Source: Streptomyces capitiformicae
GTDB lineage: Bacteria; Actinomycetota; Actinomycetes; Streptomycetales; Streptomycetaceae
Assembly (NCBI RefSeq): GCF_002214185.1
Contig: NZ_CP022161.1
Location: forward strand, 1-64,000
Reading direction: 5' to 3'
DNA: 64,000 bases
The position numbers and the translations under genes are program-made. Below the pieces are notes generated by a model that saw only the letters and a program-made list of their open reading frames with translations, did not search any database and was not told where the DNA came from. Positions 46,101 to 51,999 of the stretch are shown piece by piece; the first letter of the stretch is position 1; each line of letters begins with the position of its first letter.

Positions 46101-48498
46101 CGAGGTGGGCCTCGACCTCGGTGTGCGGCTGGGCGACGACGGCCATGGTGCCGGTGCCGGACAGCTCGGTCAGAGCCTGGCTGCGCAGGGCTACGACGGC
46201 GGCGGCGTCGTTGAGGCTGAGCGCCCCGGCGACACAGGCCGCCGCGACCTCGCCCTGGCTGTGCCCGATCACGGCGTCGGGGCGTATGCCTCGGGCCCGC
46301 CACACGGCGGCCAGGGACACCATCACGGCGAAGAGGACCGGTTGGACGACGTCCACGCGGTCCAGGGAAGGGGCGTTCGTGTCGCCGCGCAGGACGGCCG
46401 TCACCGACCAGCCGGTGAAGGGGCGCAGTGCCGAGTCGCAGCGGTCGAGTTCGTCCGCGAACACGGCGTCGCGGTCGAGCAGATCGCGGGCCATGCCGGT
46501 CCACTGGGCGCCCTGGCCGGGGAAGACGAACGCCACCTTGCCTGCGGGGAGCGTCTGTCGGGGGCCGACGACGAGGTCGGTGTCGGGCTGTCCGTCGGGC
46601 TGTCCGTCGGCGAGGCCGCGCAGGGCGGTCAGCAGGTCATCGCGGCCGGCGGCCCGGACGACCGCTCGGTGCTCGAAGTGGGTGCGGTGGTGGGTGAGCG
46701 TGGCGGCCACGGCGGGCAGCGGCAGCTCGGGGGCGGCCGTGAGGGCTTCGTGCAGCCGGGCGGCCTGGCCCTGGAGGGCGGGGAGGGTGCGGGCGGAGAG
46801 CGGGAACAGAGTCGTATGGGGGGCGGGTGGTTCTTCGGTGCTCGCACGAGCGCCCCTTGCCGCTGGTGCGGCCAGGTCTTCGGGGGCCTCCTCCAGCACC
46901 ACATGTGCGTTCGTCCCGCTGATGCCGAACGCGCTCACGCCCGCCCGGCGCACCCGCTCCCCGCCACGCGGCCAGGCGCTCGCGGTGTCCTGCACGCGTA
47001 AGCCAGCGTCCGCCCAGTCGACGTGTTCGGTCGGGGTCTCGGCGTGCAGGGAAGCGGGTAGGTGCTCGTGGCCGAGTGCGAGGACGGTCTTGATGACGCC
47101 GCCGATGCCCGCCGCGGCCTGGGTGTGGCCGATGTTGGACTTCAGGGAGCCGACGGTGAGCGGGTGTCCGGCCGGGCGGCCGGGGCCGAAGACGGCGGCC
47201 AGGGCGCGGCCCTCGATGGGGTCGCCGAGTTTGGTGCCGGTGCCGTGTGCCTCGACGTAGTCGAGGTCGTCCGGGCGGAGGCCGGCGGCGTCCAGGGCGG
47301 CGCGCAGTACGCGTTCCTGCGCAGGGCCGTTGGGGGCGGACAGGCCCTGGCTGCGGCCGTCCTGGTTGATGGCGGAGCCCTTGACGACGGCGAGGACCCG
47401 GTCGCCGTCCCGGCGCGCGTCCGAGAGCCGCTTGAGCAGGACCAGACCGCAGCCCTCGGCCCACACCGCGCCGTCCGCGTCGGCCCCGAACGGGCTGCAC
47501 CGCCCGGACGGCGACAGTCCGCGCAGCCGGCTGAACTCGACGTGCCCGCGCGGGGTCACCAGCAGCGTCGCGCCACCTGCCAGCGCGAGGTCGCACTCGC
47601 CCGCCGCGAGCGCCCGGGCCGCCAGGTGCAGGGCGACGAGGGAGGAGGAGCAGGCGGTGTCGACGGTGACGGCCGGGCCCTGGAGGCCGAGGGTGTAGGC
47701 GATGCGCCCGGAGGCCACGCTGGACGCCGAGCCCGTACCGACGTGCCCGTCGAGTTGGCCCAGTGCGGCGGAGGCCAGGTAGCCGCTGTCGTACAGGCCG
47801 ATGTACACGCCCGTGGAGCTGCCGTTCAGGGTCTCGGGGAGGATCCCGGCGCGTTCGAGGGTCTCCCAGGTGGTCTGGAGGAGCAGTCGTTGCTGCGGAT
47901 CCATGGCCGCGGCCTCGCGCGGCGATATCCCGAAGAAGGCCGCGTCGAAGCGGTCGATGTCGGCGAGGAAGCCGCCGCGCAGCGTGTACGCCTTCCCGGT
48001 GGCCTCCGGGTCGGGGTCGTGGAGGCCGGCGGTGTTCCAACGGCCCGCTGGTACCTCGGAGATGGCGTCCCGGCCCTCGGTCAGCAGCCGCCACAGTGCC
48101 TCGGGATCGTCGGCGCCGCCGGGGAAGCGGCAGGCCATGGAGATGATCGCGATGTCGTCGTCGGGCCGTGCCCGCCTGTGTGTGGGGGACGGGTCCGTCG
48201 CCGTCATGGCGGGGGCGGGCCCGTCGTCGAGTACCGCCTCGGCGATCGCCGCGATCGTGGGGTGGTCGTAGACGAGGGACGGGTCCAGGGTGCGGCCGAT
48301 CCGCTCGGAGAGATCTACGACCAGCGTCACCAACTGGCGTGATCCCAGGCCGAATTCGGCGATGGGCCGGTGCGGGTCGACGGTCAGCGGGTCGAGCCCG
48401 GCCGCCTCGGCGACGGCCGACGCCAGCCAGCAGCGCACGCCGTGCGCGGTCGTGACGGACGTCTCGGGGGTCTGCTTCGGGGACTCGTTCGCAGGCAT
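34135..48498 (-). CDS. Bimodular type I polyketide synthase with terminal condensation and FkbH-like domains
   Basis: 4787 residues, one frame. Order by residue: ACP 20-92 (S53); KS1 112-540 (C283, H418, H458); AT1 655-955 (GHSQGE, YASH 847-850, methylmalonyl-type); DH1 1018-1300 (H1051, D1217; the usual Pro of HxxxGxxxxP is Ser); ER remnant 1520-1665; KR1 1676-1905 (S1813, Y1826, N1830); ACP 1955-2030 (S1989); KS2 2053-2475 (C2221); AT2 2575-2875 (GHSLGE, FASH; extender uncertain); DH2 2935-3215 (H2971, D3140, intact); KR2 3450-3700 (LDD, B-type; Y3596); ACP 3725-3800 (S3761); condensation domain 3825-4240 with HHAVSD at 3957-3962; FkbH-type HAD 4255-4787 (D4454, D4456 in DGDETLWGG). A FAAL gene upstream suggests a fatty-acid starter. 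FkbH domains make glyceryl-S-carrier from a glycolytic intermediate. ATG 48498 follows GAGGA. Confidence 0.95.
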   Translation of the reverse strand: MPANESPKQTPETSVTTAHGVRCWLASAVAEAAGLDPLTVDPHRPIAEFGLGSRQLVTLVVDLSERIGRTLDPSLVYDHPTIAAIAEAVLDDGPAPAMTATDPSPTHRRARPDDDIAIISMACRFPGGADDPEALWRLLTEGRDAISEVPAGRWNTAGLHDPDPEATGKAYTLRGGFLADIDRFDAAFFGISPREAAAMDPQQRLLLQTTWETLERAGILPETLNGSSTGVYIGLYDSGYLASAALGQLDGHVGTGSASSVASGRIAYTLGLQGPAVTVDTACSSSLVALHLAARALAAGECDLALAGGATLLVTPRGHVEFSRLRGLSPSGRCSPFGADADGAVWAEGCGLVLLKRLSDARRDGDRVLAVVKGSAINQDGRSQGLSAPNGPAQERVLRAALDAAGLRPDDLDYVEAHGTGTKLGDPIEGRALAAVFGPGRPAGHPLTVGSLKSNIGHTQAAAGIGGVIKTVLALGHEHLPASLHAETPTEHVDWADAGLRVQDTASAWPRGGERVRRAGVSAFGISGTNAHVVLEEAPEDLAAPAARGARASTEEPPAPHTTLFPLSARTLPALQGQAARLHEALTAAPELPLPAVAATLTHHRTHFEHRAVVRAAGRDDLLTALRGLADGQPDGQPDTDLVVGPRQTLPAGKVAFVFPGQGAQWTGMARDLLDRDAVFADELDRCDSALRPFTGWSVTAVLRGDTNAPSLDRVDVVQPVLFAVMVSLAAVWRARGIRPDAVIGHSQGEVAAACVAGALSLNDAAAVVALRSQALTELSGTGTMAVVAQPHTEVEAHLADLDGRVSVAAVNSSRSTVIAGDVEPLETLLAELDRQQVFVRRLDVDYASHSARVEPVRTTILDELDGVTTYPTSVAWYSTVTGEPVTEELEAHYWYANLREPVRFAPTVERMLADGYRYFVELGPHPSLLTAVRTIAEDIGHDSLVAVGSLRRDEDGPGCLDRAAAELHIHGRRIDWCRLVPGSTPADLPTYAWDAQRHWIEPETVAGAASGLFDRAAHPLLGVQLQSADETRWTFRGEWSPATADWLPDHAVFGRTVVSGTTLMELCRAALDVARPDAPGDVTDLLILAPFTLPASGTVEVSVEVVTAGAVPEITVHSRPRGQEAMGWTLHATASADASAPVMAVGPPAWPQTVQPSWTPETYERLAGQGLGYGAAFQGVQEAVPTAEGELLARLSLPAAARDTADPYPVHPALLDAALHVAASFDTSDSRVLLPVAVGRCVLPPGGATDLIALVRRTGGSGTDLTMDVTLWDTDGLPAGRLEGVRLRAADPADLNSGAENGRHLYEVVWTALTDLTEEPAEGPGTEWTVVGDPADPEVAAALRGLRAEGIRVGEGAVGAGDTAADVLVRFWPCPAADAEPAAVAQELAATALAELQTLIALPQEQAPARIVWVTRGAVAAGEGDTVPGFAQSVLWGLARSARTEHPDLGLTLLDLDSPDSPDVLPTAVRYVDEPELACRAGALLAPRLVRARAADALRIPAGDTYELTGYELTGLTTDVTLRPAESRILDPGQVRIQVHAVGVRPLAGCAGIITEVGDEVEGLAPGQRVVALAGTAPGSEAVADARLVAVLPDETPFTTAAAALALTPAVADREDAREEPAREEFVREAVDAALSAPVRPQVFPVTAAREAIRRQHATGAPVVLDLVGRPALVPTDGTVLITGGLGAVGRHIARLLAEHGVPRLLLTSRQGDADPRTAEVTAELTALGTEVEVAACDSADEAALADVIGRIGDDLPLRGVVHCAGILADGVVAELRPERLAQVLRPKVDGAVHLHRLTAQLPLDLFLLVSSAAGVVGNAGQGNYAAANVFLDQLAQHRRALGLPGVSVSFGAWAGEGLAAEHADLERMARLGHRALTTDQGRELVGLALRQGAPHLVAWALELRRLRDNTASTSGVSAALWRSLLPAARADQNSREGLAERLARLPEAERAERVLAMIREEACRALGMRSAESVRPDEPLRDLGMDSVTAVELRNRLGNRLGAKLPATLLFDHPTPTRLAEHLLNTVLAPGDRTTRRKVPDAPATASVDEPVAVVAMACRAPGGVTDPEGLWRLVAEGRDAVGPFPAGRWDVESLYDPDPEALGKSYAREGGFLDDIGSFDAGFFGITPKEAAAMDPQQRLLLETAWEALERAGIVPAELAGSTTGVYVGMFGSDYLAGSRLDQLDGYVGTGSAPSVASGRLAYTLGLNGPALTVDTACSSSLVAIHLAAQALRHGECDLALTGGVTLMVTPQTFVEFSRLRGLSPTGRCRSFSDAADGAIWSEAVGMVVLKRLSDARRDGDEVLAVLRGTAVNQDGRSQGLSAPNGPAQEQVIERALEQSGLEPADIDYVEAHGTGTTLGDPIEANALAEVFATTRPQDRPLFLGSLKSNIGHAQAASGVVGLIKVVQSLRHQALPRTLHADTPSRHVDWDSSGLHLLHEEVAWPASETRVRRAGVSSFGISGTNAHVIVEEAPRTEPEPSVELPPGKRLFALSGRSETAVREQAARLATHLHDADDAVLPDIAHTLARHRTHFERRAALVAADRDELLAQLDALATGRAPLTAPRAEQTGKVAFVLAGHGGQWPGMGLHLMSHSKAFREELLLIDAAIRERVGWSVLDVLKDSSNTTDTATAFDRTEILQPVLFAVNAALGAAWCGLGVTPDAVVGHSLGEVAAAYLTGALTLDDAVTVVTGRAQAVAPLAGKGGMLAVELPSPQVEELLVPYAGRLFVAAVNSPHSTAVAGDADALAELRQRLDDQEIPARRLSTVFASHTPAMAPLREELLKRFTEVRGSRALFPLYSTVRAEPIASDQLDAEYWYANLSEPVRFADTIRRMLDDGYRYFVEVSPHPSLGSSIEAVAAEAGVDAVSVGSLSRQQDGMDVLLGRLGELYTAGFTPEWGQVFPVGHRVDLPTYAFARERHWLAPAAQNGGGAPLLGTHIEASDEPDRHLFQTDIDLRDSRFAYLTDHKVTGEVWLPGAAFLDMALEGASALREGGEVRLADVQFVQPLRLDADKPVRLQLVLRPAEDGFRAFTIASAPTGERRTPWERHVTGRVALGSHTETDTHPAATERLATLREWCTEEADLPTVYAGLTALGIDYGPAFRGLEQGHRTDGAALGRLAPKPAAGHLLHPALLDAAFHTAALPGDAPEGRAFVPAGVGRLRFTGLRTAPVWVTCHLRSVDGDTATLDLRLFDENEQLVLEAEQFRVAALSPLDGALFETRWQSRPAPQAQPTDDSWLLLADDTGVAAALGERLDAASIPHVIARRGEAFTVEGPGHYTLDPADPEQLVRLFDEAYPDQLPERVIQLTALDAPTITDPHTADEAARLTCLTTLHAVRALTERRRAGKTPRLFLITRGSQAAGDSTQVTSPQQALAWGFGLAVAQEHPELSTTLIDLAPTDTDALWTQLRHADDERLVALRGAGRLVPRLTRTRPDDGGHGRITPDGVYLITGGLGGLGRVVADRLVRRGARHLALMSRSTPTPDTTAWIRALEERGVTVRLTRADVTDRDSLTTALDAVRQEAGPITGIVHAAGVLDDATITNLTDDHVRRVLAPKVLGTALLTELVPEAEDLILFASAAGLLGSPGQSPYSAANAFLDAWAHHLTHTDRHALSLDWGAWTGVGMVAESGTRAAEMNRSGLVAFTPQEGGELFDRVLSTERRQLAPLALDWEMLALDPDAARTRPLLGDLVTVPTGGGTDGADDLVKQVLTAATDADRAMRLEAYVRARVGEVSGGAAEVSEIPANTPLKELGLDSLMFVRLRNAFARELGVELPAAAVFSATDIRGLAQALAAALPERATTEALEERAEAAAEVPDTELRPATRDVVRLLRSAQPGMPDAAHAVGLAVRLTTPTTHETLTGILDRLAARHAALRTAIESGTGRGRQLRVDREPAEPLLRWTTVADDTRIDAADRLRTLLEPPFDLTTAPLWRFELLDGGTTHGQTLVFGAHHAVSDLQSLLLVAGEIDAELSGAPLGATVTNRDIDLLIQAQQTAKADGAAEGVAEWREAFHGSARLDLTLARSRPAERSYRAGSVTVTIPDGLMEQVSAAASSLAVTPAAFCLGALTVLLARMRERERFVLAVPVDTRIHADAYDAVGFFGVPVPFPAEARATERIEDVLRRTDGRLEKVLAKGAMFTDVLATLAKQDLHRANAPLIEVYFNFVRSSAGRLSNLEVLPAGTGYSDLDLMITMTPDAGRIRLDHNLDILDAATAGALGEEFLRLIAEAVEEPSAAVRTTTTDRPSAPTPRHSLALAATFALGNLPLMIETAAGEGAKVAEAPYHQVLAALRDPSGVFADPATTVGVVLLRATDLERFGPVDDALLAELRTTYPAALRTLSERTRKPLIVGFLPSSRDDDRLAGQDRDDDRLARWEREIAAELAELPAVAVLGPDDWTRHHPVAERFDATTERLAHLPFTPQFQAAVALRLADVVRAVTRPAPKVIAVDGDETLWGGVAGEIGPDAVDLTGPRALLARRLLRWRDAGALLALVSNNDEDTVRAVLDRPDSLLKAEHFSVLSAAWGPKPLRLADAANTLNLGLDSFLFLDDNPAEIAKMRSALPQVLSVTCPPATELEEFLGRLWPLVPMAATAEDALRARFYEQERERDAVREQAGFEDFLAELDLQVDIRALSDSDVQRAEQLVRRTNQFTLHARSADGGDVDRWRQHGEVWTAAARDRFGDYGQIGLLALRADGGQLDVLAWLMSCRALGRGVEERLLQWLADRADELGCAKVRLTAERTPRNVPARRLLAALGGGEQDDERLELMVTPEHLRAFRSWQQ
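43504..43941 (-). other. Enoylreductase remnant lacking its nucleotide-binding core
   Basis: PKS residues about 1520-1665 read like both outer parts of an enoylreductase: VTLRPAESRILDPGQVRIQV, then AGIITEVGDEVEGLAPGQRVVALA, and at the other end PQVFPVTAAREAIRRQ. The Rossmann core that should lie between (the AGGVGxxAxQ NADPH motif and about 150 residues) is absent and replaced by a short Ala/Glu-rich joint. The remnant should be inactive. Confidence 0.65.
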
Positions 48499-48592
48499 CT
48501 GGGCAGGTGTCCTCGTGGACTCGGGGCTCAGGCGGTTTCCGTACCGGCGCGATACGGCCGGTACGCGGGGATACGGAGGCGGCCGACCCGCG

Positions 48593-48605
48593 GTTCGAAT
48601 CGAAC
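48593..48605. promoter_or_regulatory. Palindrome in the PKS promoter region
   Basis: GTTCGAATCGAAC is a perfect 6-1-6 inverted repeat about 95 bases upstream of the PKS start codon. It is a candidate regulator site. The only basis is its symmetry and position, and no family consensus is recognised. Confidence 0.3.
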
Positions 48606-48734
48606 GGCGCGAATTCGGTCGGCGACGCCGGTTCGGTCGGCGCTCGATCGGCGCGGGTTCCGCGGACTGCGGCGACGCCCCGGTGGCGACAGCCGCTGTC
48701 GGGCGTACGACTTTCGGCGGGCGCTACCTACCTC

Positions 48735-48777
48735 GGGCCGCCGCCGACACGGCGGTTGATCGTGTCGGCGGCGGCCC
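48735..48777. terminator. 17-bp perfect hairpin just after the FAAL gene
   Basis: GGGCCGCCGCCGACACG (48735-48751) is exactly complementary to 48761-48777 with a nine-base loop. It begins four bases past the FAAL stop codon on the minus strand, so it should end that transcript. The PKS then needs its own promoter in 48499-48734. Confidence 0.8.
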
Positions 48778-48781
48778 CATG

Positions 48782-50542
48782 TCAGGTCGTGGCGGGTGTT
48801 CCGACCACCGAGAGGCTGCCGTCGAGGTACGCGGCGCGGGTGGCGTTGCGCTGGATCTTCCCGCTGGACGTCTTCGGGATCGTGCCGGGGTGGATCAGCA
48901 CGACATCGCGTACCGCCAGGCCGTGGGCCTCGCCGATCGCGCCGCGGACCGTGTCGATGATCTTCTCGGCCTCACCCGCGTCCTCCGGGGCGACCTCGGC
49001 GACGAGGACGGGCTGCTCGCCTCCCACGCCGCCTTCCGCCCCGCCCTCCGCCGCGGTGTCCAGGGAGAACGCGGCGGTGCAGCCGGGTCGCAGGGCGGGG
49101 TGGGACATCTCGGCGGAGAGTTCCAGGTCCTGCGGGTAGTGGTTGCGTCCGTCGATGACCATGAGGTCCTTGAGGCGGCCGGTGACGAACAGTTCGCCGT
49201 CGCGCAGGAACCCGAGGTCGCCGGTGCGCAGGAAACGGCGCTCTTGGCCGACAGGAGGGTCGGTGAGGGTGGCACGGAAGGTCTCGCGGGTGGCGAGGGC
49301 GTTGCGCCAGTAGCCCTTGGCCACGCTGGCGCCGCCGACCCAGATCTCGCCGACCTCACCTTCAGGCAGTCCCTCCCGCAGTTCGGGGTCGGCGATGACC
49401 ACGGTCATGCCGGGGCCGAGCCGCCCGGAGCCGACGGCCGCCGCGTCCGCCGAGCCCCCGTGCGGTGCGGTGCCGCTCGCCTCGACCAGGACGGGCGGGG
49501 CGTCGACGGTGCTTCCGCTGACCATGAGGGTGGCCTCGGCCAGGCCGTAGCAGGGGTAGTGGGCCTCGTGACGGAAGCCGGCCGGGGCGAAGGTCTCGGT
49601 GAAACGGCGCAGGGTTGCGGCGCGTACGGGTTCGGCGCCGTTGAAGGCGACCCTCCAGCGGCTGAGGTCCAGGCCGTCGACGAAGTCGGGGGTGGCGTGC
49701 TTCAGGCTCAGCTCGAAGGCGAAGTTGGGGGCACCGCTGGTGTGCGGCTGGAAGCGGCTGACGGCGGTCAGCCAGCGCGTGGGCCGCTGGAGGAAGTGCA
49801 GCGGCGAGAAGAGGGTGCTGGTGGCGCCCATGTAGACCGTGTTCAGGACCGGGCCGATGAGGCCCATGTCGTGGTAGACGGGCAGCCAGCTGACGAACAG
49901 TTCGTTGTCGTACGCGGCGATCGCGTCCGGGGTGTGGCCCATCCGTTCGGCGATGACCCGCTCGTTGTCGAGCAGGTTCCCGTGGGTGACCATGACGCCG
50001 CGCGGGGCGGAGGTGGAGCCGGAGGTGTACTGGAGGAAGGCGACCGAGTCCGCGGTGAGGTCCGGTTCCCGCCAGGAGCCTGCCAGGTCGTCGGGTATGT
50101 CCTCGGTGACGACGCGGGTGATCCCGTCGAGTTCGGGAAGGTGCTCCGCCATGGTGCCGAGCGCGGCCACGACGTCCCGGCCGCCCAGGATCACCTTGGC
50201 GTCGGCGTCGGCGATGAGGCGCTTCATCCGGGTCAGGGCGCGGTGGTTCTGCGACCGTCCCTGCGGGGGTACGCCGGGTACGGCGACGACACCGGCCGAG
50301 AGGCAGCCGAGGTAGCCGCAGATGAACTCGAGGCCGGGCGGGTAGAGCAGGATGGCGCGGGCACCGGACAGTCCCCGGTCCTGCAGCCAGGCGGCGATGG
50401 CCCGAGAGCGGCCGGCCAGGCGCGCGTACGAGATGTCCTGAACCTCACCGTCGCTGTCACCGCTGACGAGGTAGCGGTAGGCGGTGCGCTGGGGATGGTT
50501 CGAGGCGTGCGCGGCCATTAAGTCGATCAGAGAACGTGCCAT
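48782..50542 (-). CDS. Fatty-acyl-AMP ligase (FAAL)
   Basis: 586 residues from ATG 50542. The ANL-superfamily motifs are TSGSTSAPRGVMVTH (P-loop), SWLPVYHDMGLIG, GAPNFAFELSLK, NGAEPVRAATLRRF, CYGLAEATLMVSG, TGDLGFLRDGELFVTGRLKDLMVIDGRNHYPQD (two motifs joined) and the C-terminal KTSSGKIQR lysine region. The spacing and the HDMGLIG and YPQDLE segments are those of FAALs, which activate fatty acids as acyl-adenylates and pass them to an ACP rather than to CoA. The FAAL-specific insertion in the middle region is consistent but cannot be verified by eye. It is the likely starter supplier for ACP S53 of the PKS. A strong hairpin follows the stop, so the two genes may be transcribed separately. Confidence 0.9.
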   Translation of the reverse strand: MARSLIDLMAAHASNHPQRTAYRYLVSGDSDGEVQDISYARLAGRSRAIAAWLQDRGLSGARAILLYPPGLEFICGYLGCLSAGVVAVPGVPPQGRSQNHRALTRMKRLIADADAKVILGGRDVVAALGTMAEHLPELDGITRVVTEDIPDDLAGSWREPDLTADSVAFLQYTSGSTSAPRGVMVTHGNLLDNERVIAERMGHTPDAIAAYDNELFVSWLPVYHDMGLIGPVLNTVYMGATSTLFSPLHFLQRPTRWLTAVSRFQPHTSGAPNFAFELSLKHATPDFVDGLDLSRWRVAFNGAEPVRAATLRRFTETFAPAGFRHEAHYPCYGLAEATLMVSGSTVDAPPVLVEASGTAPHGGSADAAAVGSGRLGPGMTVVIADPELREGLPEGEVGEIWVGGASVAKGYWRNALATRETFRATLTDPPVGQERRFLRTGDLGFLRDGELFVTGRLKDLMVIDGRNHYPQDLELSAEMSHPALRPGCTAAFSLDTAAEGGAEGGVGGEQPVLVAEVAPEDAGEAEKIIDTVRGAIGEAHGLAVRDVVLIHPGTIPKTSSGKIQRNATRAAYLDGSLSVVGTPATT

Positions 50543-50935
50543 GTGACGTGTCTCACCTGTCCGAATAGGCGGGCCTGGGAGTGGAGTTCGAGGCCTCGGC
50601 CACTCGCCCGAGGCGGCGGGGCTGCATGCCCACCCGCCCCTCAGGACTCCAGTACAAACTTGCTACCGACGAGTAAGAGGACCATAGCAAGCCAGTGGCC
50701 CCCTTCCCGGCGAACGAACGCCGGGCGAACGAGACTTAACACAGGGGAAACTGGAGCGGTCTTCTCCTTCACGGCCAGAGTTTAACCAAACGAAGGAAGT
50801 CGTGATCATTTGCGGACACTCTCCGTCAACGTTTGTAGTTTTCGGGCGAACTCCCGCTATAGGCCAGTGAGTTGCGGGACAATGCCCGGCCGCGATCCCG
50901 CTGAGGGGTCCCGCCACCCCTGCTAGCTTCTCCGG
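50543..50935. promoter_or_regulatory. 393-bp divergent promoter region of FAAL and the DUF1152 gene
   Basis: No gene is seen here. The middle (about 50690-50850) is relatively A/T-rich, with stretches such as GAGTTTAACCAAACGAAGG and a GCGAACGA direct repeat near 50703 and 50716. On the plus strand TAGCTT at 50924-50929 would serve as a -10 box putting the start of transcription at or very near GTG 50936. Since no Shine-Dalgarno precedes that GTG, the DUF1152 message may be leaderless. FAAL promoter elements cannot be placed with confidence. Confidence 0.45.
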
Positions 50936-51901
50936 GTGTTCTCCCTCCAACAGCCCGGCCTCTTCACGCGACTCGGCGACGCACCGCGGATACTCGTCGC
51001 CGGCGCCGGTGGCGGTTTCGACGTCTACGCCGGCCTTCCGCTGGCTCTCGCCCTGCGCTCGGCGGGCAAAGAGGTCCATCTCGCCAATCTCTCCTTCGCC
51101 GATCTGTACGGCCTGGACCTGGATGTGTGGCTGGACCAGGACGTCGCGGCCATCGGCCCGGACACCACGGCCCGGGGCGACTACTTCCCCGAGCGCACCC
51201 TCGCCCAGTGGCTCCACCTGCACCGGCTGCCCGCCACGGTGTACGCCCTCTCCCGTACAGGAGTCGCGCCGCTCAGGGACGCCTACCGCGCGCTCCTGAA
51301 GCACCTCGGCGGGGTCGACGCCATCGTGCTGGTGGACGGCGGTACGGACATCCTGATGCGCGGCGACGAGCACGGACTGGGCACCCCGGAGGAGGACATG
51401 GCCAGCCTGGGCGCAGTCGCCGGACTGGACGAGGTCCCGCACCGGCTCGTGGCGTGCCTCGGCTTCGGCGTGGACGCCTACCACGGGGTCAACCACTCAC
51501 TGGTCCTGGAGAACCTGGCCGCGCTGGAGCGCGACGGCGCCTACCTCGGCGCGTTCTCGCTGCCGCGCGACAGCCGCGAGGGCGCCCTGTACCTGGACGC
51601 GGTGGCGCACGCCCAGCGGTGCACACCGGACCATCCGAGCATCGTCAACGGTTCCGTCGCGGCCGCCGTACGCGGTGACTTCGGTGACGTCCGGTTCACC
51701 GAGCGGACCCGGGACAGCGAGCTGTTCATCAACCCGCTGATGGCGCTGTACTTCTGCGTGGACGCGGTCGGCCTCGCCCGCCGCAACCTCTACCTCGACC
51801 GGCTGGAGAGGACCACGCTCACGCGGCAGATCAGCTCGATCATCGCCGAGTTCCGCGACGAACTGCCCCGGCAGCGCCCACCTCGCGCCTTCCCGCACTG
51901 A
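50936..51901 (+). CDS. DUF1152 protein
   Basis: 321 residues from GTG 50936. The N-terminus ILVAGAGGGFDVYAGLPLALAL is the glycine-rich start typical of DUF1152 proteins, with ANLSFADLYGL following. Later come VDAIVLVDGGTDILMRGDEHGLGTPEEDM, split here as VDAIVLVDGGTDIL and MRGDEHGLGTPEEDM, then VACLGFGVDAYHGVNHS and a C-terminal NPLMALYFCVD. The Gly-rich loop and conserved acidic residues suggest a nucleotide- or metal-binding Rossmann-like enzyme, but no activity is known to me for the family. Probably leaderless translation. A 26-bp repeat array starts at its stop codon. Confidence 0.85.
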   Translation: MFSLQQPGLFTRLGDAPRILVAGAGGGFDVYAGLPLALALRSAGKEVHLANLSFADLYGLDLDVWLDQDVAAIGPDTTARGDYFPERTLAQWLHLHRLPATVYALSRTGVAPLRDAYRALLKHLGGVDAIVLVDGGTDILMRGDEHGLGTPEEDMASLGAVAGLDEVPHRLVACLGFGVDAYHGVNHSLVLENLAALERDGAYLGAFSLPRDSREGALYLDAVAHAQRCTPDHPSIVNGSVAAAVRGDFGDVRFTERTRDSELFINPLMALYFCVDAVGLARRNLYLDRLERTTLTRQISSIIAEFRDELPRQRPPRAFPH

Positions 51902-51988
51902 TCACGAGGGCTGATCACGAAGTGGCAACAGGGGGACTGATCACGAAGTGGGAACAGGGGGACTGATCACGAGGTGGGAACAGGTGAC
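51898..51988. repeat. 26-bp tandem repeat, three copies plus a 13-bp half unit
   Basis: A unit starting CTGATCACGAAGTGG and ending AACAGGGGGA is found at 51911, 51937 and, slightly changed, 51963. A half unit CTGATCACGAGG lies at 51898, where its TGA is the stop codon of the DUF1152 gene. Each copy holds the palindrome TGATCA. The array reaches to 12 bases before the aldo/keto reductase start, so it also forms that gene's leader. Confidence 0.9.
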
Positions 51989-51999
51989 AGACTGACCGC

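Noticed and set aside
51898..51988. CRISPR array candidate from the 26-bp repeats
   Set aside because: Repeats are contiguous with no spacers and there are no cas genes in the window.
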